Shown here: positions 33,266 through 42,304 of the stretch, in pieces | Layout of the letters: the number at the start of each line of letters is the position of its first letter | Numbering within the stretch: position 1 is the first letter of the stretch | Assembly (NCBI RefSeq): GCF_900177675.1 | Contig: NZ_FXWM01000002.1 | Span: forward strand, 248,001-312,000 | Source: Bacillus sp. OV166 | Lineage (GTDB): Bacteria; Bacillota; Bacilli; Bacillales; Cytobacillaceae | Reading direction: 5' to 3' | Length of the DNA: 64,000 nt | Notes under the pieces: model-generated | What the model was told of the DNA's origin: nothing | The model's database searches: none | Seen by the model: the letters and a program-made list of their open reading frames with translations, nothing else | Position numbers and translations under genes: made by a program

Positions 33266-33512
33266 TTAATACTTCGATATTTCGAAACGACTTTTACGAC
33301 ACCGTTCATTCTTCTAAAATTTTAAGATATGAAATGGGCAACGCTTGAAATGCTTACCCTCTAATTGTCGATCATAATTGTACGTTTGCACTCGTACCTA
33401 TAACAGCCCTTCACAGCTTAAGCGTAGCTGGAAGGGCTAAATATTTTGAACTAGCGGAAACACTGAAAACGGTTCACCGTTACATTCGTTGTATTTCATT
33501 CATTTTTTCGTT
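33266..33512. repeat. 250-bp repeat, copy A
   Basis: About 80-85% identical by eye to 43208-43461. It contains an AGCCCTTC...GAAGGGCT hairpin and, at its right end, the last codons of the small membrane protein gene at 33480-33647. Confidence 0.65.
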
Positions 33513-33647
33513 TTGTTCCATTTGATTTAATGTACTCCTTGTGTATCTATTGGAGAAAAATAACACTATGATGAAAAAAATCAAGCATCCACCCATCATA
33601 ACCAACAAGAAATATTGCAACCCTAAAACGAGAACTGAAAACTCCAT
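33480..33647 (-). CDS. small single-pass membrane protein, 55 aa
   Basis: MEFSVLVLGLQYFLLVMMGG followed by CLIFFIIVLFFSN gives one long hydrophobic region; the end (QMEQNEKMNEIQRM) is a charged helix. AAGGGGG lies 6 bases before the ATG. The last 11 codons lie inside the 250-bp repeat; the second copy of that repeat keeps only this end. Function unknown. Confidence 0.55.
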   Translation of the reverse strand: MEFSVLVLGLQYFLLVMMGGCLIFFIIVLFFSNRYTRSTLNQMEQNEKMNEIQRM

Positions 33648-33758
33648 TCAAATCCCCCTTGTATAATGACTTGTCTTCTATGTATTTCTATGAATGTGAA
33701 AAAATCCCTTCTATTAAAGCGCAATAATGTAAAGGTTTGACCTTTTTATGGTAAGTAT

Positions 33759-34097
33759 TTATTTGACCATTACATTGGTTAAGGAAAAGAAATCAAGATG
33801 GATGGTGGATCTCAGTTCATACTGAATTTGAATTTTTTTCTTTAGAGGATCAATTTTTGTTACAAATCCAACGCGTGAAGTAAAAAAGCCGTTTGTCCAT
33901 GTGGTAATTTCTAATAGCTTTTTGGTGGCCATGCCTTCAAATAATAATCGTTCCATCTCTTCAATTTTTGTTTCAACGAGATGTGGTCTAGGAGTTTTAT
34001 GATCATCCTCCCAAAGATTCTTCCACATTTTTATGGTTTCAGGCATGAAAAAGCCATTCCATTTCTTCATACCACGATCTTTATGATCTTTATTCAT
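33759..34097 (-). CDS. yolD: YolD-like family protein
   Basis: 112 residues. RGMKKWNGFFMPETIKMWKN near the start and the central IEEMERLLFEGMATKKLLEI are family hallmarks, followed by a small beta domain (GFVTKIDPLKKKIQIQYELR). YolD proteins lie beside Y-family polymerases (UvrX/YqjW) and are SOS-induced; their exact function is not settled. Here no polymerase gene is adjacent. GAGGGGAATT precedes the ATG and a LexA-type box sits in the promoter. Confidence 0.85.
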   Translation of the reverse strand: MNKDHKDRGMKKWNGFFMPETIKMWKNLWEDDHKTPRPHLVETKIEEMERLLFEGMATKKLLEITTWTNGFFTSRVGFVTKIDPLKKKIQIQYELRSTIHLDFFSLTNVMVK

Positions 34098-34118
34098 TAA
34101 AAATTCCCCTCTCTATAT

Positions 34119-34148
34119 ATTATAGGAACATTCGTTCTTATTATTCAA
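34119..34148 (-). promoter_or_regulatory. SOS promoter with LexA box
   Basis: On the minus strand: -35 TTGAAT (34143-34148), 18-base spacer, -10 TATAAT (34119-34124). The spacer holds GAACGAATGTTC (34126-34137), fitting the Bacillus LexA/DinR core GAACRNRYGTTC. Confidence 0.85.
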
Positions 34149-34205
34149 GGGGAATGTTACAAAATTTTAGATATTCCTACATCCCCCTACAGATTTTTGC
34201 CAGTC

Positions 34206-34728
34206 AGGCAGCCTTAAGGCTGCGATTTTTCTTCAGAAATAAGGACTTTATAATCTTAAGGTTAAAAGCATACAGAACGACTTTGGGCAGCAGCACTACG
34301 GACTGAACAGAAAGGATAAAACCCTTTCTGTCAGTCCGTACGTGTCGCTTCGGCATTAAATGGACCGATAACCACGGTCTGTACGGTTTACGCAACATTC
34401 CGTAGGTTCCTGTTCCATTTACGGCTTACACCGCCATACCAAACGAGCCGAAAACCGGAAAATCGGAAAATCAAAAGATTAAAAGATCAAGAGAATAAAG
34501 GACAAAAGGAGAGCAGCCGAAACGGCTGCTTTTGTTGTTTATTTTTCCCTTTTGCCTTCCGAATCGTAAAACATCGCAAGCTTTCTAAGCTTCCAGCCGG
34601 TAGTACACCCGAACCTTTCCGGCTAGAAGCTAAGAATGCTATTAAATCGGTCAAGGGGCACAAAAGTTTTTTGCTTAAGGGCGCTTTCGCAACAGCAAAA
34701 AACTTTTGTGCAAAGAGCGCCCTTGACC
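34206..34728. repeat. plasmid-like module, copy B
   Basis: In order: GCAGCCTTAAGGCTGC hairpin (34206), ACAGAAAGG/CCTTTCTGT hairpin (34306-34331), the block CATTCCGTAGGTTCCTGTTC ... ACCAAACGAG (34396-34454), and a long hairpin GCACAAAAGTTTTTTGC against GCAAAAAACTTTTGTGC (34658-34711) inside GGTCAAGGG/CCCTTGACC (34649-34728). The last two occur in the same order at 16456-16730. No gene in 34149-34752. Confidence 0.65.
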
Positions 34729-34752
34729 CTAGTTTTAGTGACCAAATGTCCA

Positions 34753-35124
34753 TTATATTGATTGAGTTCCATCGATGTAATGTAATTCATTTGGTTTATT
34801 TATTTCCATATAGTTTTTTCCCCATTTATGCATGGCTTCTAAAATCGGCATTAAGCTTTCCCCTTGTTTAGTCAGTGAATACTCCACTTTAGGAGGAACA
34901 ACTGGATAAATTTCACGATGGACAATATGAACTTCTTCTAATTCTCGTAATTGATTTACCAACATTCGTTGTGTAATTCCTGGAATTAACTTTCTGAGTT
35001 CACCAAAGCGTTTTGTTCCTTCTTTTCTTAAATACCATAAAATTAACATTTTCCATTTTCCACCGATTATAGAAAGAGTAAGTTCTTTTTCACAGTTAAA
35101 TGTTTTTCCTTGAAGATGACTCAT
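34753..35124 (-). CDS. HxlR-family winged-helix transcriptional regulator
   Basis: 123 residues. The family core ELTLSIIGGKWKMLILWYLR follows an N-terminal Cys (FNCEKE), then RFGELRKLIPGITQRMLVNQ (recognition helix) and the wing YPVVPPKVEYSLTKQGESLM. HxlR-type regulators often respond to reactive electrophiles or redox signals through that Cys, which is known for the family and not shown here. AGGAGG is present before the ATG. No obvious target gene is adjacent. Confidence 0.88.
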   Translation of the reverse strand: MSHLQGKTFNCEKELTLSIIGGKWKMLILWYLRKEGTKRFGELRKLIPGITQRMLVNQLRELEEVHIVHREIYPVVPPKVEYSLTKQGESLMPILEAMHKWGKNYMEINKPNELHYIDGTQSI

Positions 35125-35513
35125 TTGTTTTCCTCCTATAGTATATTGTTTCGCACTATCTATAAAAGTGCTTATATATCAACCTGAATTATTCAAAGTA
35201 TACTAATATTTGTTAAATGAAAATTGTAAAAATCCAACTTTTTGAAAAATTTAACGAATATCAATGTATGATTATCTCGTAAGATTATGTAGATCCATGG
35301 TTTTGAAGATGAAAAGCTCTTTATTATTTAAGTGAATTTGCAGAAAAAAAGAAGCTGATTCCAATAGTCGTCTTTTAACGACCTTTAGAGACAGCTTCTT
35401 TCTATTTTGATATCCATATTTTTTTCCAATAAACCTATTCAAGGTTGGCGTGTTTACCATACAGTTTATTAGAGTTTAAGCCTTTTTTTTCCATGAAACG
35501 TAAAATCAATGCA
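35125..35513. other. intergenic with a compound hairpin
   Basis: AAGAAGCTG (35347) pairs with CAGCTTCTTT (35394) around an inner stem AGTCGTC...GACCT-type; likely a terminator. No gene seen. Confidence 0.45.
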
Positions 35514-35711
35514 TCATAAAATAACAACATTGTTTGTTCGAAAAGGGACCCCTTCCCCAACATACTCAGGAGTAATATCAATTAGAAAAGGTAGTTCCAA
35601 TGCATCTGGATTATTCGAATAACGATAGGAATCCGTTTTAAAAGGAAAAGGAAAACGATCGATTAAAGGTTGATCAGGGATTTTTACTTGAGTAAGGTGA
35701 TTTTGTTTCAT
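35514..35711 (-). pseudogene. N-terminal fragment of a DUF3445-type heme-dependent oxidative N-demethylase
   Basis: 65 codons: RFPFPFKTDSYRYSNNPDAL with PFLIDITPEYVGE matches the start of DUF3445 proteins as I know them (full length about 300 residues). CTGGAGGATG gives a ribosome site. The frame ends soon after and nothing downstream continues it, so most of the gene is deleted. These enzymes remove methyl groups from amines, which would suit the amine locus 1 kb away; that link is inferred. Confidence 0.45.
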
Positions 35712-35897
35712 ATTTTCATCCTCCAGGTAATCATGTATTTTTTATAGAACAAGCATTCTATAAAAGAGAGAACTTAATCATAGAATGCTTGTTATGATCA
35801 TGAAAAACGAATAGAAGGATAATTTGATTACCTTCTGATGGCTATATCATTTTTATTCCTCTTTAATGAAAGTCTCACTTTATTACAAAAAAGCAGG

Positions 35898-36194
35898 CTA
35901 AGGTAGTCGATGTGCTGTATAGATAGCGTCACCGTCACGTTCTCCATCAAAAATAGCAGTTGTGTCAGGAGTGAAAATTAACACATCTCCCTTCTCTGCT
36001 ACATATTTTTGATCTTGATCATCACGAATCACGATCTTTCCATTTAGCACAACCTTCATCTCCAAAAACGTATAAGTAAATGTAAAGCTTTCACATGGCT
36101 GCATCGAAAAGTATTCCAGTTGCACAGCATTTTTCTGATCTGTAATAGGTACGTCGATGATTACCTTTTTAATGCTGGTAATGTTGTAATCCAT
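35898..36194 (-). CDS. small cupin-domain protein
   Basis: 98 residues, one cupin: EYFSMQPCESFTFTYTFLEM, KVVLNGKIVIRDD, YVAEKGDVLIFTPDTTAIFD. The G(X)5HXH motif is not canonical, so metal binding is uncertain. EutQ-like small cupins are the nearest group. Its start overlaps the 41-codon frame upstream by 26 bases, so translation may be coupled. Confidence 0.65.
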   Translation of the reverse strand: MDYNITSIKKVIIDVPITDQKNAVQLEYFSMQPCESFTFTYTFLEMKVVLNGKIVIRDDQDQKYVAEKGDVLIFTPDTTAIFDGERDGDAIYTAHRLP

Positions 36195-36294
36195 TTAATT
36201 CTTTCTTTTGGTAAGTACCAGCTTTAATTAATTGGACGCCTGGTTGTTGGCTTAGAAAAGTAAATTCTGTTTTCGATAACACTTTTTCACTCAT
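36169..36294 (-). CDS. 41-aa protein overlapping the cupin start
   Basis: MSEKVLSKTEFTFLSQQPGV then QLIKAGTYQKKELNGL. AAGAGGTG lies 7 bases before the ATG, so it is likely translated. It ends inside the cupin gene in another frame. It could be a leader for coupling or a frameshifted N-terminus of the cupin protein; neither can be settled here. Confidence 0.45.
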   Translation of the reverse strand: MSEKVLSKTEFTFLSQQPGVQLIKAGTYQKKELNGLQHYQH

Positions 36295-36676
36295 TTTCTT
36301 CACCTCTTGATTTTATTTAGATTAGGAATTTGTTTCTCTATGATATTAGTTCCTCTTATATCTATCTTTTTTGGACACCCTTATCATGACATGAAAAAAA
36401 TAGGAGGATATAGTCGATTTTCTTAACTATTGGAATAATGTTAGAAAGAGCGTTAGGTAATCTTACATGAATTTCGTTTTTTACAATAAAATGTCATCAA
36501 ACAGAATTATGTTTAGAAAGAAAACATTCTAGATAAGAGAGGGAAGATAGAAAAATAATGAAAAAGGTATAAATAATAGAGTTCCGAGAAGAAGCGGGAG
36601 GAAATTATTCAAAAGTACATTTTAAAACTTTGGCTTTTAGTCATTGTATTACTAGTATGGAAAGGGAAGATGTATA
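36295..36676. other. regulatory region upstream of the IclR gene
   Basis: TTTCGTTTTTTACAATAAA at 36472-36490, preceded by AATCTTACATGAA, is repeated almost exactly before the amine oxidase (40171). Otherwise AT-rich with no gene. Confidence 0.5.
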
Positions 36677-37447
36677 TTGTCTGAGGTCATTCGAAAGTCT
36701 ATCAAACTTTTATTAGTTCTTACACCTCAGGAGGAAAAGGTGGAGTGGAGTGCTACAGAGATTAGTCGAGAACTTGATATCCCTGTTCAAACAGTGCATA
36801 GGTTACTTTCTTCACTTGAAGAAAGTGGAGTTGTCTTTAAAAGTTTGGAAACAAAAAAATACCGTTTAGGCTTAAATTTGCTAAGAATTGGATTTTCATT
36901 AAGAAATAATCTATTAGTGCGAAATATTGCTATTCCAATTATGGAAAGATTGGTAGATAAGACAAAAGAAAGTGTATATTTAACAGTTCCTGAAGGTGAT
37001 GAAGGTGTATTTATTGACTGTATAAATACGATGCAATGGTTAAAATTAGCTGAGCCAATTGGGATGAGAGTTCCTCTCTGTACTGGTGCCTCTCAAAAAG
37101 TCATTTTGGCCTTTATGAATGGAAAATCTCAACAAAATATCATACAAATTCTTAGCGAAAAAGGAAAAATTAAAGATTTACAAAAATTAAAAGAAGATAT
37201 TAGAAATATTAAAGAAAAACGTTTAGCCATATCACTCGGAGAAATTACAAAAGGAACAGCTAGTATAGCCGCTCCCGTTTTTTCTTGGGAAAATAAGGTT
37301 GTAGCCTCGATCACCGTGAATGGTCCAGAAGCAAGAGTTACAGGGAGTCGACTAAGAGACATTGAAGTTTTTGTACAAAAAGCCGCGAGGGAATTATCAG
37401 AAGAATTGGGATGGATTAAAACAACCTCAAAAATAAGTTTAAGGTAA
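36677..37447 (+). CDS. IclR-family transcriptional regulator
   Basis: 256 residues. N-terminal winged helix: WSATEISRELDIPVQTVHRL then LSSLEESGVVFKSLETKKYR. C-terminal effector domain with VYLTVPEGDEGVFIDCINTM, PLCTGASQKVILAFMNGK and TASIAAPVFSWENKVVASIT. The start is TTG: the frame is closed by TAG upstream and AGGGAAG lies before it. IclR proteins usually control an adjacent catabolic operon; here ammonium transporter and amine oxidase are candidates. A shared 19-bp motif upstream of both units is a possible site. Confidence 0.88.
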   Translation: MSEVIRKSIKLLLVLTPQEEKVEWSATEISRELDIPVQTVHRLLSSLEESGVVFKSLETKKYRLGLNLLRIGFSLRNNLLVRNIAIPIMERLVDKTKESVYLTVPEGDEGVFIDCINTMQWLKLAEPIGMRVPLCTGASQKVILAFMNGKSQQNIIQILSEKGKIKDLQKLKEDIRNIKEKRLAISLGEITKGTASIAAPVFSWENKVVASITVNGPEARVTGSRLRDIEVFVQKAARELSEELGWIKTTSKISLR

Positions 37448-37651
37448 TATTTCTCAATAATTATATGGGGGAATAGGTTCGGAGTTTGATAGATCTTGGA
37501 TTGGAAATGAGAAATTAAAAAAATCCTATAGTGATGATGACAGTTTACTGCAGCTTTCATTGGATTAGAAAAAAGTGGTTTAGGTTGTTATATGATTATG
37601 GTTCTGAATATTTAAAATAGCATAAAAATAAGTGCGAGGAGGAGAAAATAT

Positions 37652-39001
37652 ATGAAGAAATTGTTGAAAATAAATGGATTATTATTTGTATCTGCTTTGT
37701 TTCTTATTTTTCTATTACCCATAAATGCCTTCGCTGCTACTCCTGGAGAGATTGATACAGGAGATACTACTTGGATAATAGTAGCCACAGCACTTGTATT
37801 GTTTATGCATGTACCTGGTCTTGCACTCTTCTATGGAGGACTGGTCAGTGAGAGGAATGTTGTATCTACATTAATGCATAGTTTTGTCAGCCTATTAATT
37901 GTTAGTGTCGTTTGGGTTTTATGGGGTTATAGCTTAAGTTATGGTACAAGTATCGGAGGCTTTATTGGGGGGTTGGATTATGTAGGATTTAAAGGAGTTG
38001 GACCAGAAGCATATGGTTCATTAATGATTCCTCATTATTTGTTTGCGGTATTACAGATCGTTTATGTAGCGATCACAGTGGCGATCATTTCAAGTGGAAT
38101 CGCTGGAAGGATTTCTTTTAAAGCATGGATTTTATTTACGATTTTATGGCCAACTGTTGTGTACGCACCGATGGCTCACATGGTATGGGGAGGTGGTTTG
38201 CTAGCACAATTGGGCGAACTAGATTTTGCTGGTGGAACCGTTGTTCATATTACGTCAGGAGTTGCAGCTCTTGTGGCTGCCATCATGATTGGTCCTAGAC
38301 GGGCTTATTCCTTGGAACAAAAGCCACATAATGTTGTTCTATTCTTATTCGGTGCCGCTACTTTATGGTTTGGTTGGTTTGGATTTAATGGTGGGAGTGC
38401 ACTAGCATCAGGTGGCCTCACCGCTCTAGTTGTTCTTAATACTCATGTAGCGGGAGCAGCCGCTGGAATAGGTTGGCTTATTATCGAGTGGATCATACGT
38501 AAACGCCCGACGCTTGTCGGCACAGCTACAGGTGCTATTGCTGGTTTAGTCGCAATTACTCCAGCAGCAGGTTTTGTATCTGTTCCGTCAGCATTAATCA
38601 TTGGCTTTATTGGTGCACCTGTATGCTATTTTAGTATTTATTTTTTGAAAGCAAGGTTAAAGTACGATGATACATTGGATGCATTTGGCGTTCATGGTTT
38701 GGCTGGTATCTGGGGAGCGATTGCTACAGGTCTTTTTGCTAGCAAAGCGATAAATCCAGCTGGTAATGATGGGGTGTTCTATGGAAATCCAGAGCAATTG
38801 CTTCATCAGCTTACTGGTGTTGGGGTAGCGATCGTTTTGACAGTAGTAGGGACGTTCGTCATCTTAAAAGTTATTAGCTTATTTACACCGTTGCGCGTGA
38901 GTGAAAAAGAGGAATTAGTAGGTTTAGATTTAAGTTTTCACGATGAGCCTGCTTATAATACAGAATCTAAAATGATCTTAAAAAAATACGAGATAAGATA
39001 A
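37652..39001 (+). CDS. amt: Ammonium transporter (AmtB family)
   Basis: 449 residues: signal-like leader (LLFVSALFLIFLLPINAFAA), then 11 membrane segments. Conserved blocks include ALVLFMHVPGLALFYGGLV, MAHMVWGGG and GGTVVHITSGVAALVAA (pore His), LWFGWFGFNGGSAL, and DDTLDAFGVHGLAGIWGAI with the second pore His. It conducts ammonium/ammonia. A GlnK gene, usually adjacent, is absent. GAGGAGGAG precedes the ATG. Placed between an IclR regulator and an amine oxidase, it may import or recapture ammonia released by amine oxidation. Confidence 0.93.
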   Translation: MKKLLKINGLLFVSALFLIFLLPINAFAATPGEIDTGDTTWIIVATALVLFMHVPGLALFYGGLVSERNVVSTLMHSFVSLLIVSVVWVLWGYSLSYGTSIGGFIGGLDYVGFKGVGPEAYGSLMIPHYLFAVLQIVYVAITVAIISSGIAGRISFKAWILFTILWPTVVYAPMAHMVWGGGLLAQLGELDFAGGTVVHITSGVAALVAAIMIGPRRAYSLEQKPHNVVLFLFGAATLWFGWFGFNGGSALASGGLTALVVLNTHVAGAAAGIGWLIIEWIIRKRPTLVGTATGAIAGLVAITPAAGFVSVPSALIIGFIGAPVCYFSIYFLKARLKYDDTLDAFGVHGLAGIWGAIATGLFASKAINPAGNDGVFYGNPEQLLHQLTGVGVAIVLTVVGTFVILKVISLFTPLRVSEKEELVGLDLSFHDEPAYNTESKMILKKYEIR

Positions 39002-39025
39002 TAACCGTTAAGTTGTAGTGAAAAT

Positions 39026-39080
39026 GCCGTCAGTTTTCGATCCTTGAACATTCAAGTATTTTGAAGCTGACGGCTTTTCA
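39026..39080 (+). terminator. terminator after the ammonium transporter
   Basis: GCCGTCAG and CTGACGGC close a stem with an inner CTTGAACATTCAAG hairpin; TTTTC tail. Confidence 0.75.
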
Positions 39081-39160
39081 TTTCATAAATTTCCCTAACC
39101 TCTTCTTATGATATTTCAAAAAAGATATCCTTTACATTCGGAGATGCAGGTATATAAGAA

Positions 39161-39988
39161 TTAAATAGGGTTTTCACTAAAGTATTTTTTATATTGTTTA
39201 GGTGTTAAATTAGCGAATTTTTTAAAACTCTTAATAAAATGGGCTTGATCATAGTATCCATTTTCATAAATGATATCTAAAATGTCGGATCCGTCTTTTT
39301 TTAAATACATATCTAAGGAATTTTGAAACTTAACAATTTGAAAAAATTGTTTAGGGGAAAATCCAATATACGCCTCAAACTTTCTACGAATATGCTGTTC
39401 GGAATACCCAAGGGAATCGGATAATTCATGAACACTCAGCATGCCTTGAGAGGAATAGATTTTTTCAATAGCATAACGGATCATTTTTTTGTCTCTACCC
39501 ATATCAGAAAGAATCCTTTGTAAATACTTTTCGAATTGTGTGATTCTCTTGCTGAAAGATTTCCCCGAAACAATTGATTCCATAATAGATTCATCATCAG
39601 GAAGCACCTCAAATAACGGAATATGCTGATCGAGAAGTTCTTTCATTGGGTAATTTAATTTAATTATACTTTGCTCTGGGAAAAATCTAACACCAAAATA
39701 CTCACAGTCTGATCGGAATTTTGGTTCTTTTTTTCGATGGAAAGGGCTTGTCCAAAGGACGGCAGACGGATATGTTGGATCGCAACAAAATAAAAGATCA
39801 AAACTACCATCAGGAATAATCGAAAGAAGCGTAGTAGAATTAGGCACTGTTTTAAATTGGTAAAACAGTGCAATATTTTGGCTAAACCACAATCCAATGG
39901 GTTTAAACTCTTGATAAAAAAATGTATTTTTCGGAATTTCAGGTTGGGAAGGAAAAAAGTAATTTCGACTATTCTTATGTTTATTCAT
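39161..39988 (-). CDS. AraC-family transcriptional regulator
   Basis: 275 residues. The N-terminal sensor region contains FDLLFCCDP and FGVRFFPEQSIIKLN, as in the DUF6597-type AraC subgroup. C-terminal double helix-turn-helix: LSVHELSDSLGYSEQHIRRK then FEAYIGFSPKQFFQIVKFQN, and GYYDQAHFIKSFKKFANLTP. It is divergent from the amine oxidase gene and about 295 bases away, so it probably controls it. The inducer is unknown; amines are an inference. GAAAGGAGC precedes the ATG. Confidence 0.88.
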   Translation of the reverse strand: MNKHKNSRNYFFPSQPEIPKNTFFYQEFKPIGLWFSQNIALFYQFKTVPNSTTLLSIIPDGSFDLLFCCDPTYPSAVLWTSPFHRKKEPKFRSDCEYFGVRFFPEQSIIKLNYPMKELLDQHIPLFEVLPDDESIMESIVSGKSFSKRITQFEKYLQRILSDMGRDKKMIRYAIEKIYSSQGMLSVHELSDSLGYSEQHIRRKFEAYIGFSPKQFFQIVKFQNSLDMYLKKDGSDILDIIYENGYYDQAHFIKSFKKFANLTPKQYKKYFSENPI

Positions 39989-40170
39989 TTTGATGCTCCT
40001 TTCTTTAATAACAGAAGATGTAATAGATTAATGGAAGATTTGTAAATGGGCTAATTAAACATTTTGATAAATTTAAATTTTTTATATGAAAACATAATAT
40101 CATTTACACTATATATATAGTGTTTAGTGTCAGAAAATCTTACGTGAAAATTGAAGGAAACATAACATAG

Positions 40171-40189
40171 TTTCGTTTTTTACAATAAA
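40171..40189. promoter_or_regulatory. 19-bp motif shared with the IclR/amt upstream region
   Basis: TTTCGTTTTTTACAATAAA, identical to 36472-36490 over 19 bases, and preceded in both places by AATCTTACRTGAA. TACAAT could be a -10 box. It suggests common control of both units. Confidence 0.5.
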
Positions 40190-40283
40190 TTCTACAAAAA
40201 AATAAATATTCTTAAAGAGTAATAAAGATGAAACGTATATAAAAATCAGATTATTGATTGCTAATTAAAGGGAGGAATTGCGT

Positions 40284-42245
40284 ATGCAAACACATGAAAT
40301 GAAAGTAAAAAAAGCTACTCATCCATTAGAGCCTTTAACAGCTGAAGAAATTACAAAAGCGGTAGCGGTTGTAAGAAAGGAAAAGAATATTAGCGAATCG
40401 ACTAGGTTTGCACAAGTTGTATTACATGAACCAGTAAAAGAAGTTGCTCTAAATTTTAAAGAGGGAGATCCTTTTGAAAGAGAAGTATCTATTATTCTAT
40501 TAGAGCCAAATACGAATGAAACATATGAAGCAGTCGTATCTCTTACAAAAAATCAGGTTGTTTCATGGGGGTTTATTCCAGATGTTCGACCGGGATTTAT
40601 ACTTGATGAATTTGAGGCAGTTGAAGAATTAGTTAAAAATGACCCAGACTATCAAGCAGCTCTTTTAAAACGCGGAATTACAGATCCGAGTTTAGTCATG
40701 ATAGACCCTTGGTCATCGGGTTACTTTAATATCGAAGAAGATGAAGGCAAAAGACTTATTCGTGCATTAGGTTGGGTAAGACCAGATCATGGAGAGAATG
40801 GATATGCTTATCCAATTACAGGTCTAATTTCAGTAGTGGATGTAAATAAAATGGAAATCTTGAGAATTGAAGACTATGGTGTAAAACCACTACCACCAAC
40901 AGATGGTGCTTATATACCTGAAGAAGCGAAAAGTTATCCAATCGAAACAAGACAAGATTTAAAACCATTGGACATTATTCAACCAGAAGGTCCAAGCTTT
41001 GAAATCGATGGACATTCAATTAAATGGCAAAAATGGAATATTCGATTTGGTTTTACTCCAAGAGAAGGGCTTGTTATTCATACAGTGGGATACGAGGATA
41101 AAGGAAAAGTACGTCCGATTCTATATCGTGCTGCTTTATCTGAGATGGTTGTTCCATACAGTGATACAAATCCTGCTCATAACTGGCAAAATGCTTTTGA
41201 TGCTGGGGAATATGGGATCGGCCAGCTTGCGAACTCATTGGAGTTAGGTTGTGACTGTGTTGGACATATTCAATACTTTGATGCTGTGATGTCAAATAGT
41301 AAAGGTGAACCATTTATGGTGAAAAATGCAGTATGTCTTCATGAAGAGGATTACGGAGTGGCATGGAAACATACAGATTGGAGAACGAACCGAGTGGAAG
41401 TACGTCGCTCACGTCGTCTCGTCATCTCATTCTTTGCAACAGTAGCAAACTATGATTATGGATTCTTCTGGTCTTTCTATCCAGATGGAACCATTGAATG
41501 TGAAGTGAAATTAACAGGTATCTTAAATGTTGGTGCCCTAGATGAAGGAGAAAAACCTAAGTATGGAACTGAGGTTGCACCACAGGTGAATGCTCCATAC
41601 CATCAACATTTCTTTAATTTCCGTATCGATCCAATGCTTGATGGGGTGAAAAACTCAGTAGTTGAAACACATACTGTCCCAGAAAAGCCAGGACCAGAAA
41701 ACCCAAATAATAATGCTTTCTATACAGTATCAAATACGTTTAAAACAGAAAGTGAATCAGTACGTAATATTGATTTAGCTACACAAAGAACATGGAAAAT
41801 TGTAAATTCTAATTCTAAAAACTTTGTTGATCAACCAGTAGGTTACAAAATTGTCACTGGAGAAAACTGTCTACCATTTGCAAGTGATGATGCAACAGTA
41901 ATTCAACGTGCAGGATTTATTAAAAATCATCTCCATGTAACGAAATTTGATCGTGATCAAATGTATGCTTCAGGTAAATATCCTAACCAATCTAAAGGCG
42001 GAGATAGCTTAGAGCATTATGTAAAAGCAGACCGTCCGATAGAGAATGAAGATATTGTTGTTTGGTATACAATGGGTCATCATCATATTACTCGTCCAGA
42101 AGATTGGCCAATAATGCCAACTGCGTATCAAAGTTTCCAATTAAAGCCCGTAGGATTCTTTGATCGTAACCCGGCATTAGATCTTCCACGCCCGCAGGAT
42201 AAAAACTCTGCTTGCAACATGACTAAAGGCGATTCCTGCCATTAA
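40284..42245 (+). CDS. Primary-amine oxidase (copper/TPQ amine oxidase)
   Basis: 653 residues, the usual size. The cofactor-forming site is TVANYDYGFFW, where the Tyr of NYD becomes topaquinone. YMGHHHITRPEDWPIMPT near the C-terminus and YHQHFFNFRIDPMLDG supply copper-ligand histidines; YRAALSEMVVPYSDTNPAHN is the channel region. It oxidises primary amines to aldehyde, ammonia and H2O2. No signal peptide is seen, so it is probably cytoplasmic. GGGAGG lies 8 bases before the ATG at 40284; the TTG at 40278 is too close. The Cys/His tail (NSACNMTKGDSCH) is unusual. Confidence 0.93.
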   Translation: MQTHEMKVKKATHPLEPLTAEEITKAVAVVRKEKNISESTRFAQVVLHEPVKEVALNFKEGDPFEREVSIILLEPNTNETYEAVVSLTKNQVVSWGFIPDVRPGFILDEFEAVEELVKNDPDYQAALLKRGITDPSLVMIDPWSSGYFNIEEDEGKRLIRALGWVRPDHGENGYAYPITGLISVVDVNKMEILRIEDYGVKPLPPTDGAYIPEEAKSYPIETRQDLKPLDIIQPEGPSFEIDGHSIKWQKWNIRFGFTPREGLVIHTVGYEDKGKVRPILYRAALSEMVVPYSDTNPAHNWQNAFDAGEYGIGQLANSLELGCDCVGHIQYFDAVMSNSKGEPFMVKNAVCLHEEDYGVAWKHTDWRTNRVEVRRSRRLVISFFATVANYDYGFFWSFYPDGTIECEVKLTGILNVGALDEGEKPKYGTEVAPQVNAPYHQHFFNFRIDPMLDGVKNSVVETHTVPEKPGPENPNNNAFYTVSNTFKTESESVRNIDLATQRTWKIVNSNSKNFVDQPVGYKIVTGENCLPFASDDATVIQRAGFIKNHLHVTKFDRDQMYASGKYPNQSKGGDSLEHYVKADRPIENEDIVVWYTMGHHHITRPEDWPIMPTAYQSFQLKPVGFFDRNPALDLPRPQDKNSACNMTKGDSCH

Positions 42246-42255
42246 TAAAGGATGA

Positions 42256-42282
42256 GGGAGTTGGTTTCATTGACCAACTCCC
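42256..42282 (+). terminator. hairpin between amine oxidase and membrane protein
   Basis: GGGAGTTGGT and ACCAACTCCC form a perfect 10-bp stem; no T-run, so it may attenuate rather than stop. Confidence 0.6.
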
Positions 42283-42304
42283 CTATTACAAATTTGGAGG
42301 TACA

